DNA from: Gordonia lacunae
Lineage (GTDB): Bacteria; Actinomycetota; Actinomycetes; Mycobacteriales; Mycobacteriaceae
Direction: 5' to 3'
Assembly (NCBI RefSeq): GCF_002149015.1
Contig: NZ_NGFO01000001.1
Span: 62,001-126,000 of the forward strand
Length of the DNA: 64,000 nucleotides
Every line of letters begins with the position of its first letter. Position 1 is the first letter of the stretch. The translations under genes and the position numbers were made by a program. This document shows, piece after piece, positions 46,385 through 55,920 of this stretch. The notes beneath the pieces are model-generated. The model made no database searches. It was not told the DNA's origin and was given only the letters and a program-made list of their open reading frames with translations.

Positions 46385-49300
46385 CGGATTGGGGCTCCAC
46401 CCTGATCGAGCCGGTGCGCGACCAGCCCCATTGCGTCGTCTGTGCCGTGTCGATGCGCGCGTCGGGCGCGTCGGACACGAGCGGTGTCAGCTTCTCCAGT
46501 GCGCCCCAGTCGCGCACCCAGTCATCCTGCAGGTAGGTCGAGACCGCCGAGGCCGAGGTGGTGGCCTCGGAGATGCCCAGCAGGCCCCCGTCCACGCCGG
46601 CCTGCCAGGTCTTGGACTGGGAGTTGGTCAACGGGTAGTCGCCCAGGATGCGCCACTGCGGCACCTGGGCGACACCGTGGGAGACACCCATCGGTCGCTG
46701 GCACGGGAAGTGCGAGGCCACCCCGAAGTCGATGAGTGTGGGCGCCGCCGATCCGACGACGTCCTGCAACGTCTGCAACCGCGGGGCGCGCGGCGGCGTG
46801 ATCCCGATGAACTGCTTCTCGCCGAGATTGTTGTCCTGCAAGGACAACCGCATCACGGTCGCCCGCGGCGGGGCCGCCGACATCGGCACCCGCATGTTGC
46901 GCCACGGCATGTTGAGGATCACGGGCCCGGGGTCGATCGGCAGGATGTCGGGGCCGACCTGCTCGAAGTTCCCGTCGGCGCCGGGGCGTCCGAACTGCAC
47001 CACCATCTTCTGCCCGAAGTTCCGTACGCCGAAGGTGTCGACGGTCGAGACGGCGCCCGCGGTGCTGAACACCAGCAGCGGCGACGCGGCGCGGTCGGCG
47101 GGTAGGTCGTACCACCCGGTGGTCAGGCGGGCCTCGCCCGGATATCCGTAGCTGCCCAGGACCGGTGTGGTCGCGGGATCGAGGCCGTAGGGCAGTTTGG
47201 CGGTGGAACCGTTCACGGTCTCCGGCCCGCGTCCGCCGGTGGTACCGGCGCCCAGTCCGCCGGTGATCGCGAACGGGCGGGCCATGCTCGCCGACACGTT
47301 CATCTGCCCGGGGCGCTGGCTCCCCGGCTCGGGCTGGAGGTCGTCGGGAATCCCGCTGGGGGAGAAACCTACCGGGTTCTCGCCGCGCAGCGCCTGGGTC
47401 GTCGTCGCGCCGCCCGCCGGGGTCAGCATGCCGACATTGGGATCGAGTTCGACGAGGACATCGTCGGCGAGGCCGCAGCTGTTGCCGCGGAGGGTGTCCA
47501 GATTCTCGGCCAGTGCCGTCGACGCCGGATACCGGGTCACCGCGGCCTTGGCGAACAACAGCAATTCGACGATCACGAGCAGGCCGGCGATCACCGCCAG
47601 TGGCGAGGAGGCGAGGAAGAGGCGTCGGCGATCCGCCCGTGTCTCGCCGGGCCCGGTGTCGGCGTGGGCGAGACCGCGATTGGTGACGTAGTCCAGGCGC
47701 AGGTGCTGCCACACCGCTACCGCGGCCGCGATCACGGCGAGGATCAGGAACAGGGTCGACGCCTGGTAACCGGCGATGACCGGCGCCCGGTCGAACCAGG
47801 AGATGCCGTATTCGTAGAGGAACGGCCACGAGTTGTAACCCGCCATCGCCGCCGCCATCGCGAACAGCAGCCCCGAGACGAACACGGTCAGGTTTCGGGC
47901 CGACCGGGCCGCCGACTGGGCCACGGCCACGGTGGCCACCGCCACGATCGCCGACGCGAGCCCGGCGAGCACGCCGAACTGGATGGTCCATTTGGTGGGC
48001 GTGAACGCGAACAGCAGGAGGGTGACACCCACGGCGCCGATCAGTCGCCACGCCGGACCCGGGTCGACGCCGCGAATCCTGGTGCGGCGCAGCATGACGG
48101 CGACCGTCACGAACAGGCCGGCGAGCAGGAGCAGCAGTGGCACCCGACGGGTGAGCGCGCCGTCGTCGGTCACGACCGAGATGAAGTAGTACCTCAGGAA
48201 CTCCTGGTGCCAGGAGATGACCGGCCCGACCGTGTAGCGCAGCTTGATCGCCTCGAGGACGGTCGCCAGGGTCTGATCCCGGAACACCACGATGAGCACG
48301 AGCATCCCGGCCGCGGCGATCGGCGCGACGAGGGTCAGCGTCGACGTCCAGACCGAGCCGCCGAGACTCTTACGCCGATCGATGAGGATGTGCAGCAGCG
48401 AGCGGGCGGCCACCAGCAGGATGGCCACACCGATGAGGCCGTGCGGTGCGAGAGCGAGGGTGAACCCCGCGATGAGAGCGGCGAGTGCCGCCGGCAGGAG
48501 TCGTCGTGTCGCGATGGCGTGTTCGGCGGCCCACCAGGTGAGCAGCGAACCCAGGACGATGATCCCTTCACTGCGCAGGCCGCTGCAGAACGGCAACCAG
48601 AATGCGGTGAACGTGAGGGCGGCGGCCCAGATCGCCCAGGAACTCCGCCGTACGGCCGGACCGAGGCGAGGCAGGAGCACACGGCTGAGGACGAACCACG
48701 ACACGAGCCCGGCGATGAGTTGCGGAATGTGCATCCACAGCACCGACGGCGAGACCGACGACCACGCGGCGAGGAAGCTGTAGTACCAGTCGAAGGGAGC
48801 TTCGGGGATGCCGTAGAAGCGGTAGTAGTTGGCGAGGTATCCGAAGCCGTCCGCGGTGCGGCCCATGTTGAGGATGTAGCCGTCGTCGGGCGAACCGGCC
48901 CCCAGGACGCTCCAGACCAGCAGGATCGCGGTGACGACCAGGTCGGTGGCTCGGGGTTTCAGCGACTGCCACCAGGAGCGGGTTCGCGCGCCGATCCGGC
49001 GATGGTAGCCGCCGATGCGATCGAGCAGCCCCAGCGCGACGACGGCGACGAGGACCGACAGGGCGGCGAGCACCATCACCACGATCTTCAGGATCGATGG
49101 CGACGACTCGTAGCGGTTGTCGATGCTCACCTGCACACGCAGGCCGTCGTCTGCGGCTGCGCGTGCCTGCGCCGGGGTCAGATTGCTGAAGATGCCGTCG
49201 ACCTGCGGTCGGCGGTCCGGCGGCAGGGTCGTCGACTCGCCGAGTCCGACGAACTCCGCGCCGGGGCCGGTGGGCGCGGAGAAGATGCGCAGTTCCCGGC

Positions 49301-49742
49301 ATCGGTCCAGGTCGGCTCGGGCGGCGGTCGCGGCGAGGGTGTTCCGGAAGGTCACCGTGATCGCGGCGTCGGTGGCGGTGACCCACAGCGACGACGACTT
49401 CGACTTCGGCGCGTTGGTCGGCATCGTCGCCAGGACCACCCCGTCCTCGGCAGACGCGAGCGTCGCGCACGGGATTCGGGCGTCGAGGGTCTGCGGGGTC
49501 TGCGCGATGAGCGGAGCCATCACCGACGAGGTGTCGGCGCTCAGGTCCTGTCCGGCCGGCCAGGCGAAACCGGCGTCGACGGCCTTGACCGGTAGGAGCG
49601 GGGTGAGGGCACACAGCACGATGCCCGCGACCCCGGCCACGATCGCCACCCACCGGGCGGTGCCCGCGGAGATCCTGGTCGATGGCCCCGGCGACGACGG
49701 TTCTGCGGAATCCTCTGGCGAGGTCGGGGCTGTCACGGGCAC
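46377..49742 (-). CDS. embA: EmbA arabinosyltransferase (first pair)
   Basis: A 1121-residue GT-C arabinosyltransferase, same length as its paralogue at 37389-40754. Catalytic Asp286-Asp287 lie in GSPDDGYILNMGR; LANYYRFYGIPEAPFDWYYSFLAAW and FCSGLRSEGIIVLG mark the EmbA branch. First helix near residues 32-52, periplasmic jelly-roll, about 12 further helices, C-terminal carbohydrate-binding domain ending WSRTGSIRVEPQ. The GTG start (complement 49740-49742) is preceded by intergenic repeat DNA. It forms a unit with embB downstream, and is separated from embC by a 13E12-type HNH gene on the opposite strand. Confidence 0.93.
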   Translation of the reverse strand: MPVTAPTSPEDSAEPSSPGPSTRISAGTARWVAIVAGVAGIVLCALTPLLPVKAVDAGFAWPAGQDLSADTSSVMAPLIAQTPQTLDARIPCATLASAEDGVVLATMPTNAPKSKSSSLWVTATDAAITVTFRNTLAATAARADLDRCRELRIFSAPTGPGAEFVGLGESTTLPPDRRPQVDGIFSNLTPAQARAAADDGLRVQVSIDNRYESSPSILKIVVMVLAALSVLVAVVALGLLDRIGGYHRRIGARTRSWWQSLKPRATDLVVTAILLVWSVLGAGSPDDGYILNMGRTADGFGYLANYYRFYGIPEAPFDWYYSFLAAWSSVSPSVLWMHIPQLIAGLVSWFVLSRVLLPRLGPAVRRSSWAIWAAALTFTAFWLPFCSGLRSEGIIVLGSLLTWWAAEHAIATRRLLPAALAALIAGFTLALAPHGLIGVAILLVAARSLLHILIDRRKSLGGSVWTSTLTLVAPIAAAGMLVLIVVFRDQTLATVLEAIKLRYTVGPVISWHQEFLRYYFISVVTDDGALTRRVPLLLLLAGLFVTVAVMLRRTRIRGVDPGPAWRLIGAVGVTLLLFAFTPTKWTIQFGVLAGLASAIVAVATVAVAQSAARSARNLTVFVSGLLFAMAAAMAGYNSWPFLYEYGISWFDRAPVIAGYQASTLFLILAVIAAAVAVWQHLRLDYVTNRGLAHADTGPGETRADRRRLFLASSPLAVIAGLLVIVELLLFAKAAVTRYPASTALAENLDTLRGNSCGLADDVLVELDPNVGMLTPAGGATTTQALRGENPVGFSPSGIPDDLQPEPGSQRPGQMNVSASMARPFAITGGLGAGTTGGRGPETVNGSTAKLPYGLDPATTPVLGSYGYPGEARLTTGWYDLPADRAASPLLVFSTAGAVSTVDTFGVRNFGQKMVVQFGRPGADGNFEQVGPDILPIDPGPVILNMPWRNMRVPMSAAPPRATVMRLSLQDNNLGEKQFIGITPPRAPRLQTLQDVVGSAAPTLIDFGVASHFPCQRPMGVSHGVAQVPQWRILGDYPLTNSQSKTWQAGVDGGLLGISEATTSASAVSTYLQDDWVRDWGALEKLTPLVSDAPDARIDTAQTTQWGWSRTGSIRVEPQSDE

Positions 49743-49830
49743 GGTGCCTCATCGTAAGCGACGTGCCCCGGCCCACCTAGGGGCCACCCCGCAGCCCTGA
49801 TCGATGAGGCGCGAGAGCCGCACGATCTCT

Positions 49831-49960
49831 GGCTCCCTGAGGTGCGAGGAGTGTGGGCGGTGGCCCTCTGGTCGCTGGGGTGTGTGGAGTGATAGGCGGT
49901 GGCCCTCTGGTCCCTGAGGTGCGAGGAGCGATAGCGACGAGCCACGAAGGGTCGCGCACT
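49831..49960. repeat. Diverged 39-bp tandem repeat with CTCCCTGAGG arms
   Basis: GGCGGTGGCCCTCTGGTC recurs at a 39-base interval, each copy followed by a CCTGAGGTGCGAGGAG-like stretch, and the block ends in GAGCCACGAAGGGTC. Period and core match the element at 33712-33828, so both are copies of one family. Confidence 0.7.
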
Positions 49961-50094
49961 GCAAGACCGCTCAGATCTTGCCCGTAGGCGGAGGCTACCA
50001 GCAACCACCGACAATCGAGAGGGGCGATGCTACGGCGGAAAATTCTGTCGGACAACACTTTTCGCCTGTCCTGCTCCGCCGATGTCGTGTACAC

Positions 50095-50110
50095 TCGAAC
50101 GTACATTCGC
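50095..50110. promoter_or_regulatory. LexA/SOS-like box upstream of the HNH gene
   Basis: TCGAACGTACATTCGC differs at one core position from the mycobacterial SOS consensus CGAAC-N4-GTTCG (GTTCG is ATTCG here). Several M. tuberculosis 13E12-family genes are controlled by DNA damage through such boxes. TACACT just upstream could be a -10 element. Confidence 0.55.
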
Positions 50111-50140
50111 AGCTGCGGTTTCGGGGGGGGGGTGACCGTC

Positions 50141-51802
50141 ATGTCCGACACCACACATGTCGACGACGATTCGACGGCGCCGCGACCGCGTGCGGTCGAG
50201 TTGGTGGCCGAGCTGCACGCGATCCTCGACGAACTGCAGACCGTCGATCTGTCTCCGTGTACCGATGCCGAACTCACCGAGGTCGCAGCCGCCACCGAAC
50301 GCGCCATCACGCGACTGACCGTTGCCGGCGACCGGCAGATCGACCACGCCGAGGCCCGCGACCTGCCCCGCACAACCGGCTGCCGAACCCTCACGCAATT
50401 CATGACCCACCGCCTGCGGATCTCCAACCCGATGCGTCGCCGCAAGCAGATGGACGCCACCGCCACCCGCACCAGCCTCGGCGGCGAAAAGCTCCCACCC
50501 GAGCACCCCTGCCTCGCCGAGGCTTTCGCCCAAGGAACGGTGGGCACCGCGCACGTCCAGGCCACACTCGATGTCCTCGACCGCATCCCGAACGCTGTCG
50601 ACCACGACATCAAGGTCGCTGCCGAACGTCAGATGGCCGAGATCGCCGAAGCCCACACCCCCGCCGACATCACCCAACTCGGTGCGCGGCTCCTCGCTTA
50701 TCTCGACCCCGACGGCACCCTGGCTGACGACACCGAGCGAAAGCGTCGCCGGAACCTGTGGATCAACCGGCAACGTGCCGACGGCACCGCGAAGATGACG
50801 GCCAACCTCACCCCCGAACTCGCTGCCCGCGTCACGATGCTGCTGGCCGTCTGGGCCACACCCGGCATGAACAACCCCAACGATCCTGATTCGCCCACCG
50901 GGTCTGTTGAAGACGCTGACCCGGAGGCCCTCGTCGCCGCGGCGGAACGCGACGACCGCACACCGGCCCAGATCAACCACGACGCACTCAACGCCCTACT
51001 CAAGGCAGTCCTCGACGACGGGCTGCTCGGGAAATCCCATCGCGGCCTACCCGTGCAACTGATCATCAAAGCCGACCTCGACGACCTGATCCGTGAAGCC
51101 GGCTTGGCCACCACCGCCACCGGCACCCTGCTGCCCATCCCCGACCTGATCGAGATGGCCGGTGAGGTCCAGCCGTGGCTGGCGATCTTCAAAGACGCGA
51201 CCGCCGTTCCGCTGCACTTCGGGCGGGGCAAGCGTCTCGCCACCCGCGAACAGCGCCTCGTCTCCTTCGCCCGCCCCGACGGCGAAGTCTGTTCCGCTCC
51301 TGGCTGCGGCCAACCCGCCACCCACGTCGACATGCATCACGCACAAAGAGATTGGGCCAAGGGTGGACTCACCGACATCGACGACCTCGCCCCCGCCTGC
51401 CCCCGACACAACCGCATGGTCGGTGAGAAACCCGGCCAATACACCACCCACATCGAACGGTCCGGACCCGACGAAGGCCGCTGCGTCTGGCGACTCAACG
51501 CCGAACCCGGCGCACCACCCAACCCCGAACACCTCAACCGCCGACCCGACCTACCCCGACGGTTCGCACACCATCTGAACACCGTGCGCGACGAGATCCA
51601 CGGACCGACCTCCCGGTCCGGCGACCAGTCACGCCCAGACCGGTCACGCCCCGACGCCGTCGGCGATGGCGACAGTGGCCGACGCCTCGAACTCGCCTAC
51701 CGACAACTCGTCCACCCGCCGGCACCGCCGAAGCACTTCACCACCCAACCACTGCGCCCGGTCGAAGCGGCCCTCGCACGCATCCTCGCCGACCATCGGT
51801 GA
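50141..51802 (+). CDS. 13E12-family DUF222/HNH endonuclease-like protein
   Basis: A 553-residue protein of the REP13E12 type: an N-terminal DUF222 region (about residues 15-330; VELVAELHAILDEL, LTPELAARVTMLLAVW) and a C-terminal HNH nuclease domain with CSAPGCGQPATHVDMHHAQRDWAKGG, LAPACPRHNRMVG. The zinc/metal cysteines and the HH pair are intact. These genes are multi-copy in actinobacteria and in mycobacteria overlap phage attachment sites; the cellular role is unclear. ATG 50141 is preferred; an in-frame GTG at 50132 and a longer open frame back to 50027 exist, with ten G residues between. It is inserted, opposite in strand, between embC and embA. Confidence 0.85.
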   Translation: MSDTTHVDDDSTAPRPRAVELVAELHAILDELQTVDLSPCTDAELTEVAAATERAITRLTVAGDRQIDHAEARDLPRTTGCRTLTQFMTHRLRISNPMRRRKQMDATATRTSLGGEKLPPEHPCLAEAFAQGTVGTAHVQATLDVLDRIPNAVDHDIKVAAERQMAEIAEAHTPADITQLGARLLAYLDPDGTLADDTERKRRRNLWINRQRADGTAKMTANLTPELAARVTMLLAVWATPGMNNPNDPDSPTGSVEDADPEALVAAAERDDRTPAQINHDALNALLKAVLDDGLLGKSHRGLPVQLIIKADLDDLIREAGLATTATGTLLPIPDLIEMAGEVQPWLAIFKDATAVPLHFGRGKRLATREQRLVSFARPDGEVCSAPGCGQPATHVDMHHAQRDWAKGGLTDIDDLAPACPRHNRMVGEKPGQYTTHIERSGPDEGRCVWRLNAEPGAPPNPEHLNRRPDLPRRFAHHLNTVRDEIHGPTSRSGDQSRPDRSRPDAVGDGDSGRRLELAYRQLVHPPAPPKHFTTQPLRPVEAALARILADHR

Positions 51803-51885
51803 CTGCCGAGCAGCTCGCCGGGTCGACTGCTATCACGGCGACCGGACCGTCAGCGTCGCCATTGGTCAGCGCGCCGCCTCATTTG

Positions 51886-54800
51886 TCAGTGCCGGAGCGG
51901 AGCGGGACTCCACAATCCGCTTCGGGTGGCGGTGCCGGTCTCGATCTCGGCGAGCGTGTCGACGTCGCCGTAGGGCTCGTAGCGTTCGAGGGCGCCCCAG
52001 TCGCGTCCGATGTCGGACATCAGATAGGTCGGCAGCGCCGTCGCCTGCTGGGAGACCTCGATCCATCCGAGCGGGCCACCGCCGAAGCTGTTCTGCCAGG
52101 CCGACACCGCGGCCGCGAGGTCCGATCCGGGCTTGATGCGCCACTTCGGGATCTCCGCGACCCCGACGTCGTGGGTGAACGGACGCTGGCACGGGAAGGC
52201 CAGCCCCGATGTCCAGTCGATGTGGACCGGATCGGTGTCGCCGACGACGTCCTGCAAGGTGTCCATCTGCGGGATCCGCGGTGGGGTCAGCACGATGAAC
52301 CGGTCTTCGGCGAGGTTGTCGTCGGTCGCGACGATCCGGACGGCGGTGGTGTCCGAGGGGAGTTCGTCGGTGTTGTACCGGAGGTTGCGCCACGACGGAC
52401 GTGGGCCCGGGTCGATGAGTTCGGTCTCGCCCGCGGCTTCGAGGTCGGCGTCGCGGGTGCCGGGACCGATGGGGTCGGCGGTGTACTCGAGCATCACGTT
52501 CGGGTTGTCGTACTCGCCGGCCACCGCCATCGTGAGCAGCGGACGGTCTCGCCAGTCCGCGGGCAGCGCGTACCAGCCGGAGGTGAGGCGGGCCGGTACC
52601 TGGTCGAGCTTGGAGTAGCTGCCCATGACCGGGGTCGAGGCGGGTTCGAGGAAGAACGGGAGGGCTGCCGTGCTGCCGTTGATACCGGGTTCGGAGATCT
52701 CGCCGCCGCCGGTTCCGCCGGGGTTCGAGTTGACGATGTCGGGGGACCGCCACACGTCGCCCGACAGCACGCCGAGCGAGCCTTCGCTGGCCGTTGATTC
52801 CAGTGCCGTCGGCACGCCGTTCGGGTAGAACCCCGAGGTGGCCGGCGAGCTGTCGGGTGCCGGCGGCGGTCCGCCGAGCGGGTTGGACAGGGTGGGATCG
52901 ACCGGACGGAGCATGTCGCGGTTGGGATCGGATTCCACCCAGACCTTGTCGGCCATGCCGCACGGGTGACCGGCCACGGCGGCGAAGTTGGAACGCGGGA
53001 CCGAGTACGACGAGCTCTGGTGGATGCCGGCGAAGATCGCGGTGACGATCTGGAAGACGACGACCGCCATCGCGAGATAGGCGAGCGGGGCGGCTGCCAT
53101 CGAGGTGATCAACCGTCGGTACCAGCGCTGATGGGCGGTGTCGTCGGCGGTCGACTCCTCGACGTGTGGATCGGTTCCGGTGAACGGCTCGCGGAAGTGG
53201 AACCAGAGCGCGACGAGCAGGAGGGCGAGTGCGGCGTACAGCAGCACGCTGCCGAGCATGATGCCGCCGATCTTGACCTGCTCGGCTCCCCACGGCATGC
53301 CCCACGCGGAGTAGTAGTAATACGAGTTCGGCGCGGTGAACGCGAGACCGCCGATGAACAGGACGAGCGCGCAGAACAGAGTGCGGTTGCGCCGGGAGTG
53401 CATCGACTGCTGGCTCGCGGCGATCGCCGCGATCGCGGCGAGGGCGGCAGCGATGCCCGCGAAGACGCCGAAGTGGTGGGTCCACTTGGTGGGCGTGAAC
53501 ATGAGGAAGACCAGCGACGCGAAGGTGATCGCGACGATCCGGCGTGTCGGACCGATGGCGGTGCCCGGGATGCGGTTCTTGCGGATCAGCACTGCGGCCG
53601 AGACGACCAAGCCCAGGATCATGGCCAGCACGGCGAATCGCCGAGCGATGGAACCGTCGGCGGAGAACGCGAAGAGAGCCGAGTAGCGGCCGATCTCGTT
53701 GTACCAGCTCATCGACGGCCCGAGTGCCGACTTCATGCTCGACGCCTCGGCGAACGACCGCAGGGTCAGGTTCGAGAACACGACGAAGATCACGAAGGTG
53801 CCGGCGGCCAGGATCGGCGCGATCAGCGCGACGAACGACCAGCGCAACGAGCGCCTGCGGTCATGCGCGGCGGCTGCCGGGTCTCCGGACCCCGAGGTGG
53901 CGGAATCCGATTCGGCGGAGGACAACTCGGCGACGACGCGGGCACGCTTGATGAGCGCCATGATCATCGGTCGTGCACCGGCGATCAGCGCGGCCACTGC
54001 GAGCAGACCGGTCGGCCCGGCGGCGATGCTGAATGCACCGATCAGGCAGGCGACCGCGGCCGGGAGCAGGCGTCCGGTGGCGATCGCGCGTTCGACCGAA
54101 CACCAGGTCAACAGGGCGCCCAGGCAGATGATCGGTTCGGGTCGCAGGCCGTTGTTGAACGGGAACCAGCAGGCGAGGAACGCGAATGCCGCGGTCCAGG
54201 CAACCATGGGCCTGGTCAGCGCGGCGCGGCCGAGACGGGGCAGGACTTCGTGACTCACGATGAGCCAGACCAGGATTCCGCAGAGCAGGGCGGGCAGGCG
54301 CATCCATGGACTCGCCACCGATACGTGGCTGAGCAGACCGAACAGCTGGTAGTACCAGCCGAAGGGCGCCTCGGGCGCGCCGTACCAGCGGAAGTAATTG
54401 GCGGTGTAGTCGCTGTCCTGGGCGACTCGCGACATGGTCAGCAGATAGCCGTCGTCGGAGGTGTTGGGCCCGATCATGTGCCACAGGATCAGCGCCCCGA
54501 TGACGACGTAGTCGCGTGCGTTGAGACGCCACCATCGGGCCGGGAAGATCCGTCGATGGCGACGACCGTCGGTCGAGTCGAGCGCGGCCAGCGCGGCCAG
54601 GGACAGCAGCGTCGACGCCACCCCGACGATCACGACCAGCCACTTCGAGATGGTGGGCGCGGTGTTGTAGCGCGAATCGATGGTGACGTGGGCGTCGAGG
54701 CCCGCAATGTCGGCGGCGGGGCCGGACAGGTCGGTGAACAGGCCGGTGACCTGGGGGCGCTGATCGGGCCAGTATTTGAAGGCCTCTTTGTCCTCCGTCG

Positions 54801-55389
54801 TGCCCGCGAGTGGCTCGTCTTCGCCGTGCTCGTTCTGGGTTCCGCTCGTCATGCCGACGAACTCGGCGGTCACCGCGTCGGAGTCGGCGTGCACGACGAT
54901 CTCGCGGCACCCCTGGTCGCGCATGTCCTGCAGCGTCGCCGAGACCAGTGAGACGTTGCGGATCACCACCTCGACGCCCTGGCGGTCCAGGGGCGCATCG
55001 GCAGCACCGGTCTTGCGGATGAACAGGCCGCGCTCACCGGACTTCGGTGCCTGCTTGGGCGTGGTGGACAACAGCACAGACCCGCCGGGCGGCAGGTCGT
55101 TCACTGCGGTGCAGGGGATCGAGACGTCGAGGTCGACGGGTGTGTAACCGATCAGCGGCGACGAGACGGAACCGATCTGGCCGTTCTGTGGCCAGTCGAT
55201 CTCGGCGGTTCGCTGTGACACGGGCATGAGTGGCGTTGCGAGCGCGAGGAGGAACCCGAGCAGTCCGGTGACGATGGCGACGATCCTCGCTCGTCGAACG
55301 GTCTGCGATGGCACAAAGAGAGATGGTAGCCCTACGGATGTCTCGCCCCGGTCGGTGGCGGTGCGGGTACGACGCCCTGGCTCCCACAC
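51886..55389 (-). CDS. embC: EmbC arabinosyltransferase
   Basis: A GT-C arabinosyltransferase of up to 1167 residues. Catalytic Asp312-Asp313 sit in NTSDDGYLLTMSR; YFRWYGAPEAPFGWYYQL, SHEVLPRLG, WFPFNNGLRPEPII, RIPGTAIGPTRRIV and FTPTKWTHHFGVFAG closely follow M. tuberculosis EmbC, which makes lipoarabinomannan arabinan as a homodimer. The C-terminal domain ends LGT-like TATRSGLWSPAPLRH, shared with EmbC. GTG 55389 is the outer start; GTG 55314 (protein start near VPSQTVRRARIVAIV) is nearer the mycobacterial N-terminus and neither has a clear ribosome site. The aftA gene normally found just upstream is displaced to the window's right edge. Confidence 0.93.
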   Translation of the reverse strand: MWEPGRRTRTATDRGETSVGLPSLFVPSQTVRRARIVAIVTGLLGFLLALATPLMPVSQRTAEIDWPQNGQIGSVSSPLIGYTPVDLDVSIPCTAVNDLPPGGSVLLSTTPKQAPKSGERGLFIRKTGAADAPLDRQGVEVVIRNVSLVSATLQDMRDQGCREIVVHADSDAVTAEFVGMTSGTQNEHGEDEPLAGTTEDKEAFKYWPDQRPQVTGLFTDLSGPAADIAGLDAHVTIDSRYNTAPTISKWLVVIVGVASTLLSLAALAALDSTDGRRHRRIFPARWWRLNARDYVVIGALILWHMIGPNTSDDGYLLTMSRVAQDSDYTANYFRWYGAPEAPFGWYYQLFGLLSHVSVASPWMRLPALLCGILVWLIVSHEVLPRLGRAALTRPMVAWTAAFAFLACWFPFNNGLRPEPIICLGALLTWCSVERAIATGRLLPAAVACLIGAFSIAAGPTGLLAVAALIAGARPMIMALIKRARVVAELSSAESDSATSGSGDPAAAAHDRRRSLRWSFVALIAPILAAGTFVIFVVFSNLTLRSFAEASSMKSALGPSMSWYNEIGRYSALFAFSADGSIARRFAVLAMILGLVVSAAVLIRKNRIPGTAIGPTRRIVAITFASLVFLMFTPTKWTHHFGVFAGIAAALAAIAAIAASQQSMHSRRNRTLFCALVLFIGGLAFTAPNSYYYYSAWGMPWGAEQVKIGGIMLGSVLLYAALALLLVALWFHFREPFTGTDPHVEESTADDTAHQRWYRRLITSMAAAPLAYLAMAVVVFQIVTAIFAGIHQSSSYSVPRSNFAAVAGHPCGMADKVWVESDPNRDMLRPVDPTLSNPLGGPPPAPDSSPATSGFYPNGVPTALESTASEGSLGVLSGDVWRSPDIVNSNPGGTGGGEISEPGINGSTAALPFFLEPASTPVMGSYSKLDQVPARLTSGWYALPADWRDRPLLTMAVAGEYDNPNVMLEYTADPIGPGTRDADLEAAGETELIDPGPRPSWRNLRYNTDELPSDTTAVRIVATDDNLAEDRFIVLTPPRIPQMDTLQDVVGDTDPVHIDWTSGLAFPCQRPFTHDVGVAEIPKWRIKPGSDLAAAVSAWQNSFGGGPLGWIEVSQQATALPTYLMSDIGRDWGALERYEPYGDVDTLAEIETGTATRSGLWSPAPLRH

Positions 55390-55448
55390 GTGTGTAGGGA
55401 CGTCGGAGACTCGCCGACCGGCAGGTCAGGGCCAGTAAGGTGAACGCC

Positions 55449-55907
55449 ATGTCCGACGCCGAGGTGACCGACCGTCTGCCGATCCTGCTGCTCAACGGTC
55501 CCAATCTGAACATGCTCGGCACCCGGGAGCCCGCTGTCTACGGGTCGGACACCCTCGCCGACGTGGTCGACCTCGCCGAGCGCACCGCGGCCGAACTCGG
55601 CTTCGGGGTGCGCGCCGCGCAGACCAATCACGAGGGGCAGATGCTCGACTGGATCCACGAATCCGTCGGCAAGATCAGCGGCATCGTCATCAATCCCGGT
55701 GGATGGACACACACTTCGGTCGCCCTCGCCGACGCACTCGTCGTCCCTGACGTTCCCGTGCTCGAGGTGCACATCAGCAATGTGCACCGGCGCGAGGCGT
55801 TTCGCCATCACTCCTATGTGTCCCCGATCGCGGCCGGGGTGATCGCCGGTTACGGCATCCGCGGGTATGAGTTCGCGATCCGCCGACTCGTCGAACTCGT
55901 CGTCTGA
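55449..55907 (+). CDS. aroQ: Type II 3-dehydroquinate dehydratase
   Basis: A 152-residue type II dehydroquinase of the shikimate pathway (3-dehydroquinate to 3-dehydroshikimate). Family blocks: LLLNGPNLNMLGTREPAVYG with the catalytic Tyr, QTNHEGQMLDWIHE, INPGGWTHTSVALADAL, and VPVLEVHISNVHRREAFRHHS with the catalytic His. Length is typical. ATG 55449 is preferred over the in-frame GTG at 55440, because AAGG lies at the right distance from the ATG. It is divergent from embC with a very short shared upstream region and is followed by 21-bp tandem repeats. It is not next to other shikimate genes here. Confidence 0.95.
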   Translation: MSDAEVTDRLPILLLNGPNLNMLGTREPAVYGSDTLADVVDLAERTAAELGFGVRAAQTNHEGQMLDWIHESVGKISGIVINPGGWTHTSVALADALVVPDVPVLEVHISNVHRREAFRHHSYVSPIAAGVIAGYGIRGYEFAIRRLVELVV

Positions 55908-55920
55908 CTCATCCACCACA

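Larger units (their letters stand above)
49743..50140. other. Divergent intergenic region between embA and the HNH gene
   Basis: About 400 bases: a diverged copy of the 39-bp tandem repeat and CTCCCTGAGG elements (49831-49960), an SOS-like box (50095-50110) and a run of ten G residues (50123-50132) just before the HNH start. The embA promoter must lie among the repeats. Confidence 0.6.

Noticed and set aside
49743-50026. Insertion sequence remnant next to embA
   Set aside because: No transposase fragment or terminal inverted repeats could be found; the bases are explained by the dispersed repeat family.
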